A stretch of DNA of 64,000 nt from Brevundimonas vesicularis (GTDB lineage: Bacteria > Pseudomonadota > Alphaproteobacteria > Caulobacterales > Caulobacteraceae): NCBI RefSeq assembly GCF_027886425.1, contig NZ_CP115671.1, positions 930,001-994,000 on the forward strand. Direction: 5' to 3'. The position numbers were made by a program, and so were the translations under genes. A model generated the notes under the pieces. It worked only from the letters and a program-made list of their open reading frames with translations, made no database searches and was not told the origin of the DNA. This document shows positions 24,951-33,514 of the stretch, one piece after another (positions within the stretch are counted from its first letter, which is position 1; the number at the start of each line of letters is the position of its first letter).

Positions 24951-25736
24951 GTGACCTATTGCGTAGGCATGCTGGTGGACGACGGGTTGGCGATGATCGC
25001 CGACACGCGCACCAATGCGGGCGTGGACAACATCTCGTCCTATCGCAAACTGCACATCTACAAGTCGCCGGGCGAGCGCATCCTGGCGGTCGCGACGGCG
25101 GGCAATCTGTCGGTCACCCAGACGGCGCTGGCCATGGTTGCAGCCGGGGTCAAACTGCCGGACTCCACCGAGCTTGAAACGCTCCAGACCGCCCCGACCC
25201 TGTTCCGCGCCGCCCAGCTGCTGGGTCATGCGATGGCCAGCGTGCGGGCCAGCATCAATACACCGCCGACGCCGACCGCCGATGGGCTGAACGTCACCGC
25301 CTCCATGCTGTTGGGCGGTCAGATCGCTGGCGGAAAGATGGGGCTGTATCTGATCTACGGGCAGGGCAACTTCATCGAGTGCGGGCCCGATACGCCCTAT
25401 CTGCAGATCGGCGAGCTGAAATACGGCAAGCCCATTCTGGATCGCGCCCTTCACAGCTCCACCTCCCTGTCCGAGGCGGTGAAGCTGGGACTGATTTCGT
25501 TCGACTCGACCATCCGCTCGAACATCGCCGTCGGCCCGCCGCTGGACCTGATCGTCATGCCGCGCGACCGGCTGACGGGCACGGCGCGGCGCATCGAGGC
25601 GGACGATCCCTATTTCCGCGATCTGGGTCGGCGCTGGTCCGAAGCCCTGGCCGCCGCCCACCGCGCCATGCCCGATCCGACCTGGTTGGATATCGACACG
25701 TCGGCGCCTCAGAGGAGCATCAGCGCCGTCGGCTAA
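24951..25736 (+). CDS. Anbu, ancestral beta-subunit proteasome-like peptidase
   Basis: A 261-residue Ntn-hydrolase of the proteasome/HslV superfamily. The protein begins M-T-Y-C-V-G, so removal of Met exposes Thr as the N-terminal nucleophile with no propeptide. MLVDDGLAMIADTRTNAGVD and LAVATAGNLSVTQ are family blocks. It begins with GTG at 24951 after a GGGGAGCGAA stretch, 61 bases after the transglutaminase. Anbu forms open helical assemblies in characterised homologues, and its operon partners are those found here. Its physiological substrate is not established. Confidence 0.92.
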   Translation: MTYCVGMLVDDGLAMIADTRTNAGVDNISSYRKLHIYKSPGERILAVATAGNLSVTQTALAMVAAGVKLPDSTELETLQTAPTLFRAAQLLGHAMASVRASINTPPTPTADGLNVTASMLLGGQIAGGKMGLYLIYGQGNFIECGPDTPYLQIGELKYGKPILDRALHSSTSLSEAVKLGLISFDSTIRSNIAVGPPLDLIVMPRDRLTGTARRIEADDPYFRDLGRRWSEALAAAHRAMPDPTWLDIDTSAPQRSISAVG

Positions 25737-25741
25737 TTAAG

Positions 25742-25760
25742 ATTGCGATTTGTTCGCAAT
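25742..25760. promoter_or_regulatory. Fur-box-like palindrome 1 upstream of the TonB receptor
   Basis: A perfect 7-5-7 inverted repeat, ATTGCGA TTTGT TCGCAAT, of the 19-base length of a Fur site. The same pattern recurs at 25789-25807 and, weaker, at 28986-29004, always ahead of genes for iron uptake. Fur control is inferred from motif and context. Confidence 0.65.
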
Positions 25761-25788
25761 TGTCTTGTGCCTTCCTGTGGAGCTGGTT

Positions 25789-25807
25789 ATTGCGAGCGCA
25801 TCGCAAA
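25789..25807. promoter_or_regulatory. Fur-box-like palindrome 2 upstream of the TonB receptor
   Basis: ATTGCGA GCGCA TCGCAAA: the inner six bases of each arm are perfectly complementary and the spacing equals that of palindrome 1, 47 bases away. It lies 25 bases before the receptor start, where binding would block transcription or translation initiation. Confidence 0.6.
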
Positions 25808-25831
25808 ATCAGACCAAAAGGTCGCAAGACT

Positions 25832-28192
25832 ATGTCCGAATCCCGCGCCGCCGCGCTCCGCTCGCTTCTGTTCGCCTCCAGCGCCGCCGGCATGCTGGTC
25901 GCCGCCCCCGCCATCGCCGCTGACGTGACCGCAGAGGACGGCGTGGTCGTCACGGCCGACCAGTCCCAGCCCGCCAATCTGGGCACGATCGACGTCAACG
26001 GTCAGTTCAAGAAGCCGGCCCCCGTCAGCCCCGAGTTCGTCGCGCCGCTGGTGGACACGCCGCGCGCCGTGACGGTCATCCCCCAGGCCATCATCGAACA
26101 GACCTCGGCCTCTTCCTTGCAGGACCTGCTGTCCAACTCCCCCGGCATCACTTTCGGGGCAGGCGAGGGCGGTCAGCCGCTGGCCGATCGTCCTTTCATC
26201 CGGGGTCAGTCGTCGGGCAACAACATCTTCGTGGACGGCATTCGTGACACGGGCGGCCAGCAACGCGAGGTCTTCAACCTGGAGCAGGTTGAGGTCATCA
26301 AGGGGCCGGACGCTGTTTATTCGGGACGCGGTTCGGGCGGCGGCAGCATCAATCTGGCCTCCAAATCGCCCAAGCTGAACGCCTTCACCAATGTCAGCGC
26401 GGGCGCGGGCACCGACGGCTATCTGCGCGGCACGGTCGACGCGAACCTGTCGCTGGGCGAGACCGCCGCCCTGCGCATCAACCTGATGGGCGCCCAGGGC
26501 GACGTGCCTGGCCGCGACGCCGTGGACTACGGCAAATGGGGTGCGGCCATCAGCCTGGGCGCCGGTCTGGGCACGCCGTCGTCTATGGTCTTCAGCTACT
26601 ACCACCTGACGAGCGACCAGATGCCCGACTACGGCATTCCGTTGTTCACCAAGATCCAGTCGCGCACGACCGACAGCGGCGTTCTAGATGTGCCCTATGA
26701 CAGCTTCTATGGGCTGAAGGCGCGCGACTACCTGACCAATGAGGTGGATACCTTCACCTTCAAGGCCGAGCATCGCCTCAACGATTTCGCCACGATCCGC
26801 AACGTGAGCCGCTATTCGCAGACGCTGAACGACTACATCGTCACCAACCCCGGCGACGGCGGCTATGTCGGACGGGCAGCGGACGGCACCTACTGGATGA
26901 AGCGGGGCACCAAGACCCGTTGGAACCCGGTCACCACCCTGGCCAATGTGACCGATGTCTTCGGCCAGTTCGCCACCGGCTCGATCAAGCACAGCTATGA
27001 CGTCGGCGTGGAGCTGTCGCGCGAGCACAACAAGAACGCCTCCTATTCGACCTACACCACTTCGGGCTCGGCCTGTCCGACTGGTCTGACGACCGTCACC
27101 GGGTCGTATCCGACCGCCGCTGGGGCGCTGGGCGCCGGCGACTGCACCCCGGTCTACAATCCCAATTCCGACGACGCCTGGACCGGCGTGATCAATCGCG
27201 GCCCGACCAGTTCGAACACGACCGAGGCCATCGGCGTCTATGCCAACGACAGCATCACCCTGACCGAGCGACTGATCCTGAACCTGGGCGTTCGCTGGGA
27301 CCAGTATTCGGTCAAGGGCGTGAACGCGGCGGCGACCCAGTCAGCCGGGGTCTGGACGACGACGGGCTATACGGCCGTTCCGGAACAGACCTGGGAGTTC
27401 ACCAACTATCAGGTCGGTCTGGTGTTCAAGCCGACCCAGAACAGCAGCGTCTATGCGTCCTGGTCCACCTCCTCGACGCCGCCGACCATTTCGGCGGGCG
27501 ACCAGAACGCCTCTGGCGGCACGGGCACGGTTGATGGCGTCGCCAACACCGTTCTGGATCCGGAAGACACCGAAAGCTTCGAGGTCGGCGCCAAGGCCAA
27601 TGTCTTGAACGACCGTCTCGCCCTGTCGGCGGCCGCCTTCCATCTGACCCGCAAGAACGCCCTGATCCTGGTTGAGCCCAACGTCTTTCGTCAGGAAGGC
27701 GAGGTCGAGGTCAACGGCTTTGAACTGGGCGTGTCGGGCAGCATCACGCCGAAGTGGACCGTGTTCGGCGGCTATACCTACATGGACTCCGAACTGACCA
27801 AGGCGGCCGTGGTCGTGTCGGGCACACCGCCGGTCGCAACCGTCAATCCGCTGCAAGGCCTGCCGCTGGCCAACACGCCCAAGCACAGCGCCAGCCTGTT
27901 CACCACCTATCGCGTCCTGCCCCGGCTGACGGTCGGCGGCGGCGTCTACTACACGTCCAAATCTCTGGGCGGGAACCAGGGCGGCGCGGGCGGCGGGAAC
28001 AACCGCATCTATGCGCCCGTATGGACTCGCGTGGACGCCTTCGCCGCCTATGATCTGACGGATCGCGCGACGCTTCAGCTGAACGTCAAGAATGCGACGG
28101 ACGAGGAATACATCATGCGCACCAACGGCGTTCACCACGCCGACGTGGCCGCAGGTCGCCAGGCCATCCTGGCCTTGAACCTGCGCTTCTAA
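25832..28192 (+). CDS. TonB-dependent siderophore receptor
   Basis: A 786-residue outer-membrane receptor. A signal peptide (about residues 1-29) is followed by a plug domain with PLVDTPRAVTVIPQAIIEQ, LQDLLSNSPGITFGAG and LEQVEVIKGPDAVYSGRGSG, then a beta-barrel with TonB-receptor signatures (GVYANDSITLTERLILNLG, ITPKWTVFGGYTYMDSE) and a terminal aromatic residue (ALNLRF). The similarity pattern is that of catecholate/ferric-siderophore receptors of the Fiu/PiuA kind. It is preceded by two Fur-like palindromes and followed by piuC-like and PepSY genes. The exact siderophore cannot be read from sequence. Confidence 0.92.
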   Translation: MSESRAAALRSLLFASSAAGMLVAAPAIAADVTAEDGVVVTADQSQPANLGTIDVNGQFKKPAPVSPEFVAPLVDTPRAVTVIPQAIIEQTSASSLQDLLSNSPGITFGAGEGGQPLADRPFIRGQSSGNNIFVDGIRDTGGQQREVFNLEQVEVIKGPDAVYSGRGSGGGSINLASKSPKLNAFTNVSAGAGTDGYLRGTVDANLSLGETAALRINLMGAQGDVPGRDAVDYGKWGAAISLGAGLGTPSSMVFSYYHLTSDQMPDYGIPLFTKIQSRTTDSGVLDVPYDSFYGLKARDYLTNEVDTFTFKAEHRLNDFATIRNVSRYSQTLNDYIVTNPGDGGYVGRAADGTYWMKRGTKTRWNPVTTLANVTDVFGQFATGSIKHSYDVGVELSREHNKNASYSTYTTSGSACPTGLTTVTGSYPTAAGALGAGDCTPVYNPNSDDAWTGVINRGPTSSNTTEAIGVYANDSITLTERLILNLGVRWDQYSVKGVNAAATQSAGVWTTTGYTAVPEQTWEFTNYQVGLVFKPTQNSSVYASWSTSSTPPTISAGDQNASGGTGTVDGVANTVLDPEDTESFEVGAKANVLNDRLALSAAAFHLTRKNALILVEPNVFRQEGEVEVNGFELGVSGSITPKWTVFGGYTYMDSELTKAAVVVSGTPPVATVNPLQGLPLANTPKHSASLFTTYRVLPRLTVGGGVYYTSKSLGGNQGGAGGGNNRIYAPVWTRVDAFAAYDLTDRATLQLNVKNATDEEYIMRTNGVHHADVAAGRQAILALNLRF

Positions 28193-28218
28193 CGGCCGTT
28201 TCCCCGGCCTAGTCTGAC

Positions 28219-28246
28219 GGTCCCGCGATCCCCCGCGGGGCCGTTT
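28219..28246 (+). terminator. Probable terminator after the TonB receptor gene
   Basis: An 8-bp GC-rich stem (28219-28226 with 28235-28242, one G-T pair) and an 8-base loop are followed by GTTTCGTCTTT. The T tract is interrupted, so termination may be partial and allow read-through into the piuC-like gene. Confidence 0.5.
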
Positions 28247-28267
28247 CGTCTTTCAGCGAGAACGCCC

Positions 28268-28954
28268 GTGCTGCTGCAGATTCCGGAAGTCTTCTCCAAG
28301 GCCGAGGTCAAGGCTCTGCGGGCGCGGCTGGACGCCGGGCCGTGGGCGGACGGCAACGCCACCTCGGGCCATCAATCGGCGACGGCGAAGAAGAACCTTC
28401 AACTGCCCGAAGACTCGGACGTGGCGAAGGAGGTCTCGGCCCTGGTAGTCCAGGCGCTGAACGCCAATCCGATGTTTGTGGCGGCGGCTCTGCCGCACAC
28501 GATCTTTCCGCCCCTGTTCAACCGCTACGAAGGCGGGGATGAGTTCGGCCTACATGTCGACAACGCCATCCGCCAGTCCCGAAACGGCGAGGCGATCCGT
28601 ATCCGCAGCGACCTCTCGGCGACCTTGTTTCTGTCCGAACCCGACGATTATGACGGCGGCGAACTGATCATCGAGGAGATGTACGGGTCGCAGGCGATCA
28701 AGCTGCCGGCTGGCGATCTGGTGCTCTATCCGTCCAAGAGCCTGCATCGGGTCACGCCGGTGACACGCGGCGCGCGGGTGTCCTCCTTCATGTGGATGCA
28801 GAGCCTGATCCGCGATGACGCCGATCGCGAGACCCTGTTCCGTCTGGACATCGCCACCCAGCGCGTGGCGTCCGAGAAGGGGCCGAAGGATCAGGCGGTG
28901 ATCGAACTGACCGGCGTCTATCACAATCTGCTGCGGCGCTGGACCGAGGTCTGA
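28268..28954 (+). CDS. Fe(II)/2-oxoglutarate-dependent dioxygenase, PiuC/YbiX family
   Basis: A 228-residue non-haem iron dioxygenase. The iron-binding triad is His and Asp in GLHVDNAIRQ and the distal His in SKSLHRVTPVTRG; the RSDLSATLFLSEPDDYDGGEL block is typical of PiuC/YbiX. Genes of this family regularly sit next to TonB receptors for siderophores and are iron-repressed. The start is a GTG at 28268. Its substrate, possibly a siderophore or iron chelate, is not known. Confidence 0.92.
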   Translation: MLLQIPEVFSKAEVKALRARLDAGPWADGNATSGHQSATAKKNLQLPEDSDVAKEVSALVVQALNANPMFVAAALPHTIFPPLFNRYEGGDEFGLHVDNAIRQSRNGEAIRIRSDLSATLFLSEPDDYDGGELIIEEMYGSQAIKLPAGDLVLYPSKSLHRVTPVTRGARVSSFMWMQSLIRDDADRETLFRLDIATQRVASEKGPKDQAVIELTGVYHNLLRRWTEV

Positions 28955-28985
28955 CGCCCGCCTCACCACAGCGCCGCTAAATGCT

Positions 28986-29004
28986 ATTGCAACCCGTTCG
29001 CAAC
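28986..29004. promoter_or_regulatory. Fur-box-like palindrome 3 upstream of the PepSY-DUF2271-ApbE operon
   Basis: ATTGCAA CCCGT TCGCAAC has the same 7-5-7 layout as the two palindromes at 25.7-25.8 kb, with TTGC and GCAA conserved in the arms and two arm mismatches. It lies 17 bases before the PepSY gene start. It links the electron-transfer operon to the same regulator as the receptor. Confidence 0.5.
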
Positions 29005-29021
29005 AATGGCACAGCGAGCCC

Positions 29022-29699
29022 GTGACCGAACTCGCCACACAGCGTCAGGCCGAAACCGCAGCCAAGGGCTCCAAACCCAAGGCGGCGCTGAACGGCGCAC
29101 GGTCGTTCTGGCTGAAGCAGCTTCACAGCTGGCACTGGATTTCGGCGGCGGTCAGCCTGGTCGGCATGATCCTGTTCGCGGTCACCGGCATCACCCTGAA
29201 CCATGCGGCCTCAATCCCCGGCGATCCGGTCACGGTCGAACAGACCGCGACCTTGCCGGCGCCCCTGCTGCAGCGGCTGGGCAGCTTCCCGCAGGAGACG
29301 ACCGATCCTGTCCCTGACGCTGTCGCACGCTGGGCGTCCGAGGCGCTCAAGGTCGAGATTGCCGACAAGCCGACCGAGACCACGGCGGAAGAGGTCTATG
29401 TCGCCTTGGCCATGCCCGGCGGCGACGGCTGGGTCACCATCGACCGTTCGACCGGCGAGACCCTGCACGAGAAGACGACGCGCGGCTGGATCGCCTACCT
29501 CAACGACCTGCACAAGGGCCGCAACGCCGGCCTGGTCTGGTTTTGGTTCATCGACGTCTTCGCGGCGGCCTGCGTCATCTTCGCCCTGACGGGGCTGGGT
29601 CTGATGTTCCTGCACGCCAAAGGTCGGCCCTCGACTTGGCCGCTGGCGGCTCTGGGCCTGCTGATCCCCGTCGTCATCGCCCTGATCTTCATTCACTGA
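29022..29699 (+). CDS. PepSY-associated membrane protein, PiuB-like
   Basis: A 225-residue protein with three predicted membrane helices (about 38-60, 168-192 and 200-224) and a periplasmic PepSY-type domain between the first two (EEVYVALAMPGGDGWVTID). Histidines near the membrane faces (LHSWHW, LNHAA, NDLHKG, FLHAKGR) could bind haem, as in other PepSY-TM reductases. A role in moving electrons across the inner membrane to reduce ferric iron is inferred. The start is a GTG at 29022. It opens an operon running to 33513. Confidence 0.82.
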   Translation: MTELATQRQAETAAKGSKPKAALNGARSFWLKQLHSWHWISAAVSLVGMILFAVTGITLNHAASIPGDPVTVEQTATLPAPLLQRLGSFPQETTDPVPDAVARWASEALKVEIADKPTETTAEEVYVALAMPGGDGWVTIDRSTGETLHEKTTRGWIAYLNDLHKGRNAGLVWFWFIDVFAAACVIFALTGLGLMFLHAKGRPSTWPLAALGLLIPVVIALIFIH

Positions 29700-29710
29700 C
29701 GAGTTTTCCG

Positions 29711-30223
29711 ATGCGCCTTCTTCCCGTCGTCATCACCACCGTAGGCCTAGCCGCCGCCGCTGCGCCCGCCATGGCCGCCGACCTGACGGTGTCGGTCGAG
29801 ATTCCGCGCCTGAACACCGCCTCCTATCATCGCCCCTATGTCGCGGTGTGGATCGAAAAGCCGGATCAGTCGGCCGAACGCACCTTGGCCGTCTGGTATC
29901 AGCAGACTCGCAATAACGAGGGGGACGGCAAGGACTGGCTGAAGGATTTGCGCACCTGGTGGCGCAAGGGCGGTCGCGCCATGAGCCTGCCGGCCGACGG
30001 CGTATCCGGGGCCACGCGCGCGCCGGGCCGCCAGACCGTCACCGTACCCGCCGCCCGTCTGCGCAACCTTCAGCCCGGCCAGTACAACATTGTCGTCGAG
30101 GCGGCCCGCGAACTGGGCGGGCGCGAGGTCGTGCGCGTACCCTTCCGCTGGGGCGCGGCCAACACCGGCGCCGGAACCGGCTCCACCGAACTGGGCGCCG
30201 TGCGCGTCGCCGTCTCTCGCTAA
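29711..30223 (+). CDS. Periplasmic DUF2271 protein with an FMN-transferase target motif
   Basis: A 170-residue protein with a Sec signal peptide (about residues 1-22). The DUF2271 core includes RPYVAVWIEKPD, LAVWYQQTRN and KDLRTWWRKGG. Residues 96-102 read DGVSGAT, which matches the consensus that ApbE enzymes flavinylate on the final Thr/Ser; Thr102 is therefore the predicted FMN attachment site. An ApbE-family gene lies two genes downstream. It is thus a likely periplasmic flavoprotein electron carrier between the membrane PepSY protein and iron. Confidence 0.85.
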   Translation: MRLLPVVITTVGLAAAAAPAMAADLTVSVEIPRLNTASYHRPYVAVWIEKPDQSAERTLAVWYQQTRNNEGDGKDWLKDLRTWWRKGGRAMSLPADGVSGATRAPGRQTVTVPAARLRNLQPGQYNIVVEAARELGGREVVRVPFRWGAANTGAGTGSTELGAVRVAVSR

Positions 30224-30234
30224 GGATCATGACC

Positions 30235-31035
30235 ATGAAGAAGACGATCGCCCTGCTGACGCTGGCCGCAGCGCTGGCCGCCCCCATGGCCGCCCAGGCC
30301 CACCGCGCCTGGCTGGCGCCCACCGCCACGACCCTGTCGGGCACGGACGCCTGGGTCGGGTTCGACGCGGGCATGTCGAACCAGGTGTTCAACCCCGATC
30401 ACGCCGCCATGCGCCTGACCGGCCTGACCATCACCGCGCCGGACGGCTCGGCGGTCCAGCCCGAAAACGCCATGCAGGGCCGTTATCGCTCGACCTTCGA
30501 CGCCCATCTGACCCAGAACGGCACCTACAAGATCGCCAACGTCATGGGCGGCGTCATGGCCAGCTACACCCTGAACGGTGAACAGAAGCGCTGGCGCGGC
30601 GCGGCCTCGGACTACCCGGCGGGCCTGCCGGAGGGCGCGACCAATGTTCAGGCGACCCGCACCGCCAGCCGGATCGAGACCTTCGTCACCCTGAACAACC
30701 CCACCGACACCGTCTTCAAGACGATCGGCGAGGGGCTTGAGCTGGTTCCCGTCACCCACCCGAACGATCTGGTCGTCGGCGAACCCGCCACCTTCAAACT
30801 GCTGAACAACGGCCAACCGGCGGCGGACATCGACGTCACCGTGGCCCGCGGCGGCCTGCGCTATCGCGACAACCCCGAAGAATCGACGGTCAAGACCAAC
30901 GCCGAGGGCGCCTTCACCATCACTTGGCCGGAAGCGGGCATGTATTGGCTGAACGCGTCGGTCCGCACCGAAGGCCAGGGTGAAACGCTGGGTTCCAACG
31001 CCAGCTATGTGGCGGCGATGGAAGTCCTGCCCTAA
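30235..31035 (+). CDS. Exported DUF4198 protein
   Basis: A 266-residue protein with a clear signal peptide (MKKTIALLTLAAALAAPMAA, then QAHRAW). The mature DUF4198 domain begins HRAWLAPTATTLSG and has a C-terminal Ig-like beta domain (GQPAADIDVTVARGG, TNAEGAFTITWPEAGMYWL). Related proteins occur in metal-uptake clusters and are thought to bind metal or carbohydrate outside the cytoplasm. ATG 30235 is chosen over 30229 because AAGGA at 30222-30226 is eight bases from it. The amino-terminal His of the mature protein could be a metal ligand. Confidence 0.82.
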   Translation: MKKTIALLTLAAALAAPMAAQAHRAWLAPTATTLSGTDAWVGFDAGMSNQVFNPDHAAMRLTGLTITAPDGSAVQPENAMQGRYRSTFDAHLTQNGTYKIANVMGGVMASYTLNGEQKRWRGAASDYPAGLPEGATNVQATRTASRIETFVTLNNPTDTVFKTIGEGLELVPVTHPNDLVVGEPATFKLLNNGQPAADIDVTVARGGLRYRDNPEESTVKTNAEGAFTITWPEAGMYWLNASVRTEGQGETLGSNASYVAAMEVLP

Positions 31036-31045
31036 GCGAAGGGCC

Positions 31046-32152
31046 ATGTCCGACATTCCCCCCTCGCGCGGTTCCCGCGCCGCCCCGCCCACGGTCAATA
31101 TCGGCGACGCCGCCCCTCTCGGCGACCGCGCCGACAACCGCGTCCTCGTGCCGGCGATCGAAGGCGCGCCGCCCCGTCCCCCCAGCGACCTGATCCGTTC
31201 GCTGGGCGGCCAGACCATGGGCACGACCTGGAGCGCGCGCGTCATCGCCCCGCCAGGCGTGGGCGAGGCCGAGATCCGGTCTGCGATCGAAGAGGAACTG
31301 GCCACCGTCGTCGGTCTGTTCAGCCCGTGGGAGCCGTCCAGCGAGATCAGCCGCTTCAACACCGCGCCCGCCGGCGTCTGGGCGGTGTCCCAGCCGTTCT
31401 GGGATCTGCTGGATGCGGCGATGACCCTAGGCGACGAGACCAACGGCGCGGTCGATCCGACCCTGGGCGCCTTGGTCGATCTGTGGGGGTTCGGCCCGCC
31501 TGGACCGCGGTCGGCCTTGTTGCCCGTCCCGTCCGAGGACGAGGTCGCCGCGGCTGCGGCCGTGTCGGGCTGGCAAAAGCTGCGGCTGAACGGCGATGCG
31601 CGCGCGGTGATGCAGATGGGCGGGATGAGGCTGGACTTCTCCGGCATCGCCAAGGGTCATGCGGTGGATCGCGTGTCCGACCGACTGATGGCCATGGGCG
31701 CGACCTCGCACCTGATCGAGATCGGCGGCGAGTTGAAGGGGCGCGGCGTCAAGCCGGACGCCCAGCCGTGGTGGGTCGAGATCGAGCGGGTCGAGGGCTC
31801 GCCCGCGCCCCACACCGTGGCGGCGTTGTTCGATTTGGCCGTGGCGACCAGCGGCGACTATCGCCGCGCGTTCCGCCATGAGGGGCGCCTTTATCCCCAC
31901 ACCATCGACGGATCGACCGGCCGGCCGGTCAGCAACAATCTGAGCTCGGTCACCGTCCTGCACCCCTCGGCCATGATGGCCGACGCCTACGCCACGGCCC
32001 TGACCGTCATGGGGCCGTTCGACGGACCGGACTACGCCGAGGCCGTCGGCCTGATGGCCCATTTCGTCGAACGCACCGAGCGCGGTCCGGTCGAGCGGAT
32101 GTCGCCGGCCTTCGCCGCCCTGATGGACGACGACGGAGATCGTCCGGGGTGA
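31046..32152 (+). CDS. apbE: FAD:protein FMN transferase
   Basis: A 368-residue ApbE-family enzyme that transfers FMN from FAD to a Thr/Ser of a target protein. Family blocks are QTMGTTWSARV, NGAVDPTLGALVDLWGFG, DFSGIAKGHAVDRVSDRL, IEIGGELKGRG and HTIDGSTGRPVSNNLSSV. The first 55 residues are Pro/Arg-rich and contain no signal peptide or lipobox, unlike many exported ApbE proteins. Its likely target is the DUF2271 protein encoded two genes upstream. Its stop overlaps the reductase start by GTGA. Confidence 0.92.
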   Translation: MSDIPPSRGSRAAPPTVNIGDAAPLGDRADNRVLVPAIEGAPPRPPSDLIRSLGGQTMGTTWSARVIAPPGVGEAEIRSAIEEELATVVGLFSPWEPSSEISRFNTAPAGVWAVSQPFWDLLDAAMTLGDETNGAVDPTLGALVDLWGFGPPGPRSALLPVPSEDEVAAAAAVSGWQKLRLNGDARAVMQMGGMRLDFSGIAKGHAVDRVSDRLMAMGATSHLIEIGGELKGRGVKPDAQPWWVEIERVEGSPAPHTVAALFDLAVATSGDYRRAFRHEGRLYPHTIDGSTGRPVSNNLSSVTVLHPSAMMADAYATALTVMGPFDGPDYAEAVGLMAHFVERTERGPVERMSPAFAALMDDDGDRPG

Positions 32153-33513
32153 CAGCCGATCCGCAGCGCTGGCTGTGGGCGGTCGGGGCCTTGGCGCTTT
32201 GGCTGGCCCTGATCGCCGTCATCGTCTGGCGTGAACGCAGGGCCAGGGCGGCGGCGCGTGCGCGATCTGACGCCCTCGCCGGAGCAGGCGAGGGACGGCC
32301 GCTGCTGATCGCCTTCGCCAGCCAGACGGGCTTCGCCGAGGAACTGGCGTGGATGACGGCGCGGTCATTAGGCGATGGCGGCGTGGGCGCCCGGGTGCTG
32401 TCCTTCGCCGATCTGGATGTGCAGACCCTGAAGACGGCGGACCGCGCATTGCTGATCGTCTCGACGACCGGCGAGGGCGATCCGCCCGACAGCGCGGCCC
32501 GGTTCGTGCGCAAAGTCATGGGCGAGACGACCGACCTGTCCGGCCTTCGCTTCGGCCTGCTGGCGCTCGGCGACCGCAGCTATGATCAGTTCTGCGGCTT
32601 CGGTCATGCGGTGGACGGCTGGCTGAGACGCGCGGGCGCCGAACCCCTCTTCGACATGGTCGAGGTCGACAACGGCGAGGCCGGCGCCCTTCGCCACTGG
32701 CAGCACCAACTGAACCAGATCACGGGCAGCGTCACGGCCCCCGACTGGACTCCGCCCGCCTACGATCCCTGGCGGCTGGTCGAACGCACCCTGGTCAATC
32801 CGGGCAGTCCCGGCGGCGAGGCCCATCATCTGGCGTTCGAGGCCGTAGGCGCGACGCCCGACTGGTTGGCCGGCGACATCGCCGAGGTCGGCCTGCCTGA
32901 GCGTGACGGCGTCACGCCGGGCTCGCGCGAATATTCCATCGCCTCCCTGCCGTCGGACGGCCGCGTCGAGTTTCTGATCCGCCTGATGCGCCATCCCGAC
33001 GGCGCCCCGGGCCTGGCGTCGGGATGGCTGACGCAGGATCTGGCGCTGGGCGATCAGATCGGAATGCGCCTGCGCACCAACCGCAGCTTCCACGGCCCGG
33101 CGGACGAGACGCCGATGATCCTGATCGGCAACGGCACGGGCATCGCCGGCCTGCGCGCGCATTTGAAGGCGCGCACCGACGCGGGCGGGGCCTGGCTTCT
33201 GTTCGGAGAACGCACCCAGGCGCAAGACGCCTTCTTCGACGCGGAGTTGCAGGCTTGGCTGGCGTCGGGCGTGCTGCGGCGGCTGGATCGGAGCTTCTCG
33301 CGCGACGAAGGCGACGGCCGATATGTGCAGGCCCTGGTCGCGGCGGCGGCGGATGATGTGCGCGACTGGGTCGCGCGCGGCGCGGCGGTCTATGTCTGCG
33401 GCAGTCTGGAAGGCATGTCGCAAGGCGTGCATGCGGCGCTGGAAAGCGCTCTGGGCGCGGACGTGGTGCTGACCCTGCTGGAAGACGGCCGCTACCGCCG
33501 CGACGTATACTGA
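32149..33513 (+). CDS. Membrane-anchored flavodoxin/ferredoxin-NADP reductase fusion (sulfite-reductase flavoprotein type)
   Basis: A 454-residue protein with one N-terminal transmembrane helix (about residues 9-27). A flavodoxin domain follows at about 50-190 (FASQTGFAEELA, STTGEGDPPDSA, ALGDRSYDQFCGFG for FMN). A cytochrome-P450-reductase-like FAD/NADPH domain completes it (REYSIASLP, LIGNGTGIAGLRA, VYVCGSLEGMSQGV). It should take electrons from NADPH through FAD and FMN and pass them to the membrane PepSY protein. It is the last gene of the iron-reduction operon. Confidence 0.92.
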   Translation: MTADPQRWLWAVGALALWLALIAVIVWRERRARAAARARSDALAGAGEGRPLLIAFASQTGFAEELAWMTARSLGDGGVGARVLSFADLDVQTLKTADRALLIVSTTGEGDPPDSAARFVRKVMGETTDLSGLRFGLLALGDRSYDQFCGFGHAVDGWLRRAGAEPLFDMVEVDNGEAGALRHWQHQLNQITGSVTAPDWTPPAYDPWRLVERTLVNPGSPGGEAHHLAFEAVGATPDWLAGDIAEVGLPERDGVTPGSREYSIASLPSDGRVEFLIRLMRHPDGAPGLASGWLTQDLALGDQIGMRLRTNRSFHGPADETPMILIGNGTGIAGLRAHLKARTDAGGAWLLFGERTQAQDAFFDAELQAWLASGVLRRLDRSFSRDEGDGRYVQALVAAAADDVRDWVARGAAVYVCGSLEGMSQGVHAALESALGADVVLTLLEDGRYRRDVY

Positions 33514-33514
33514 A

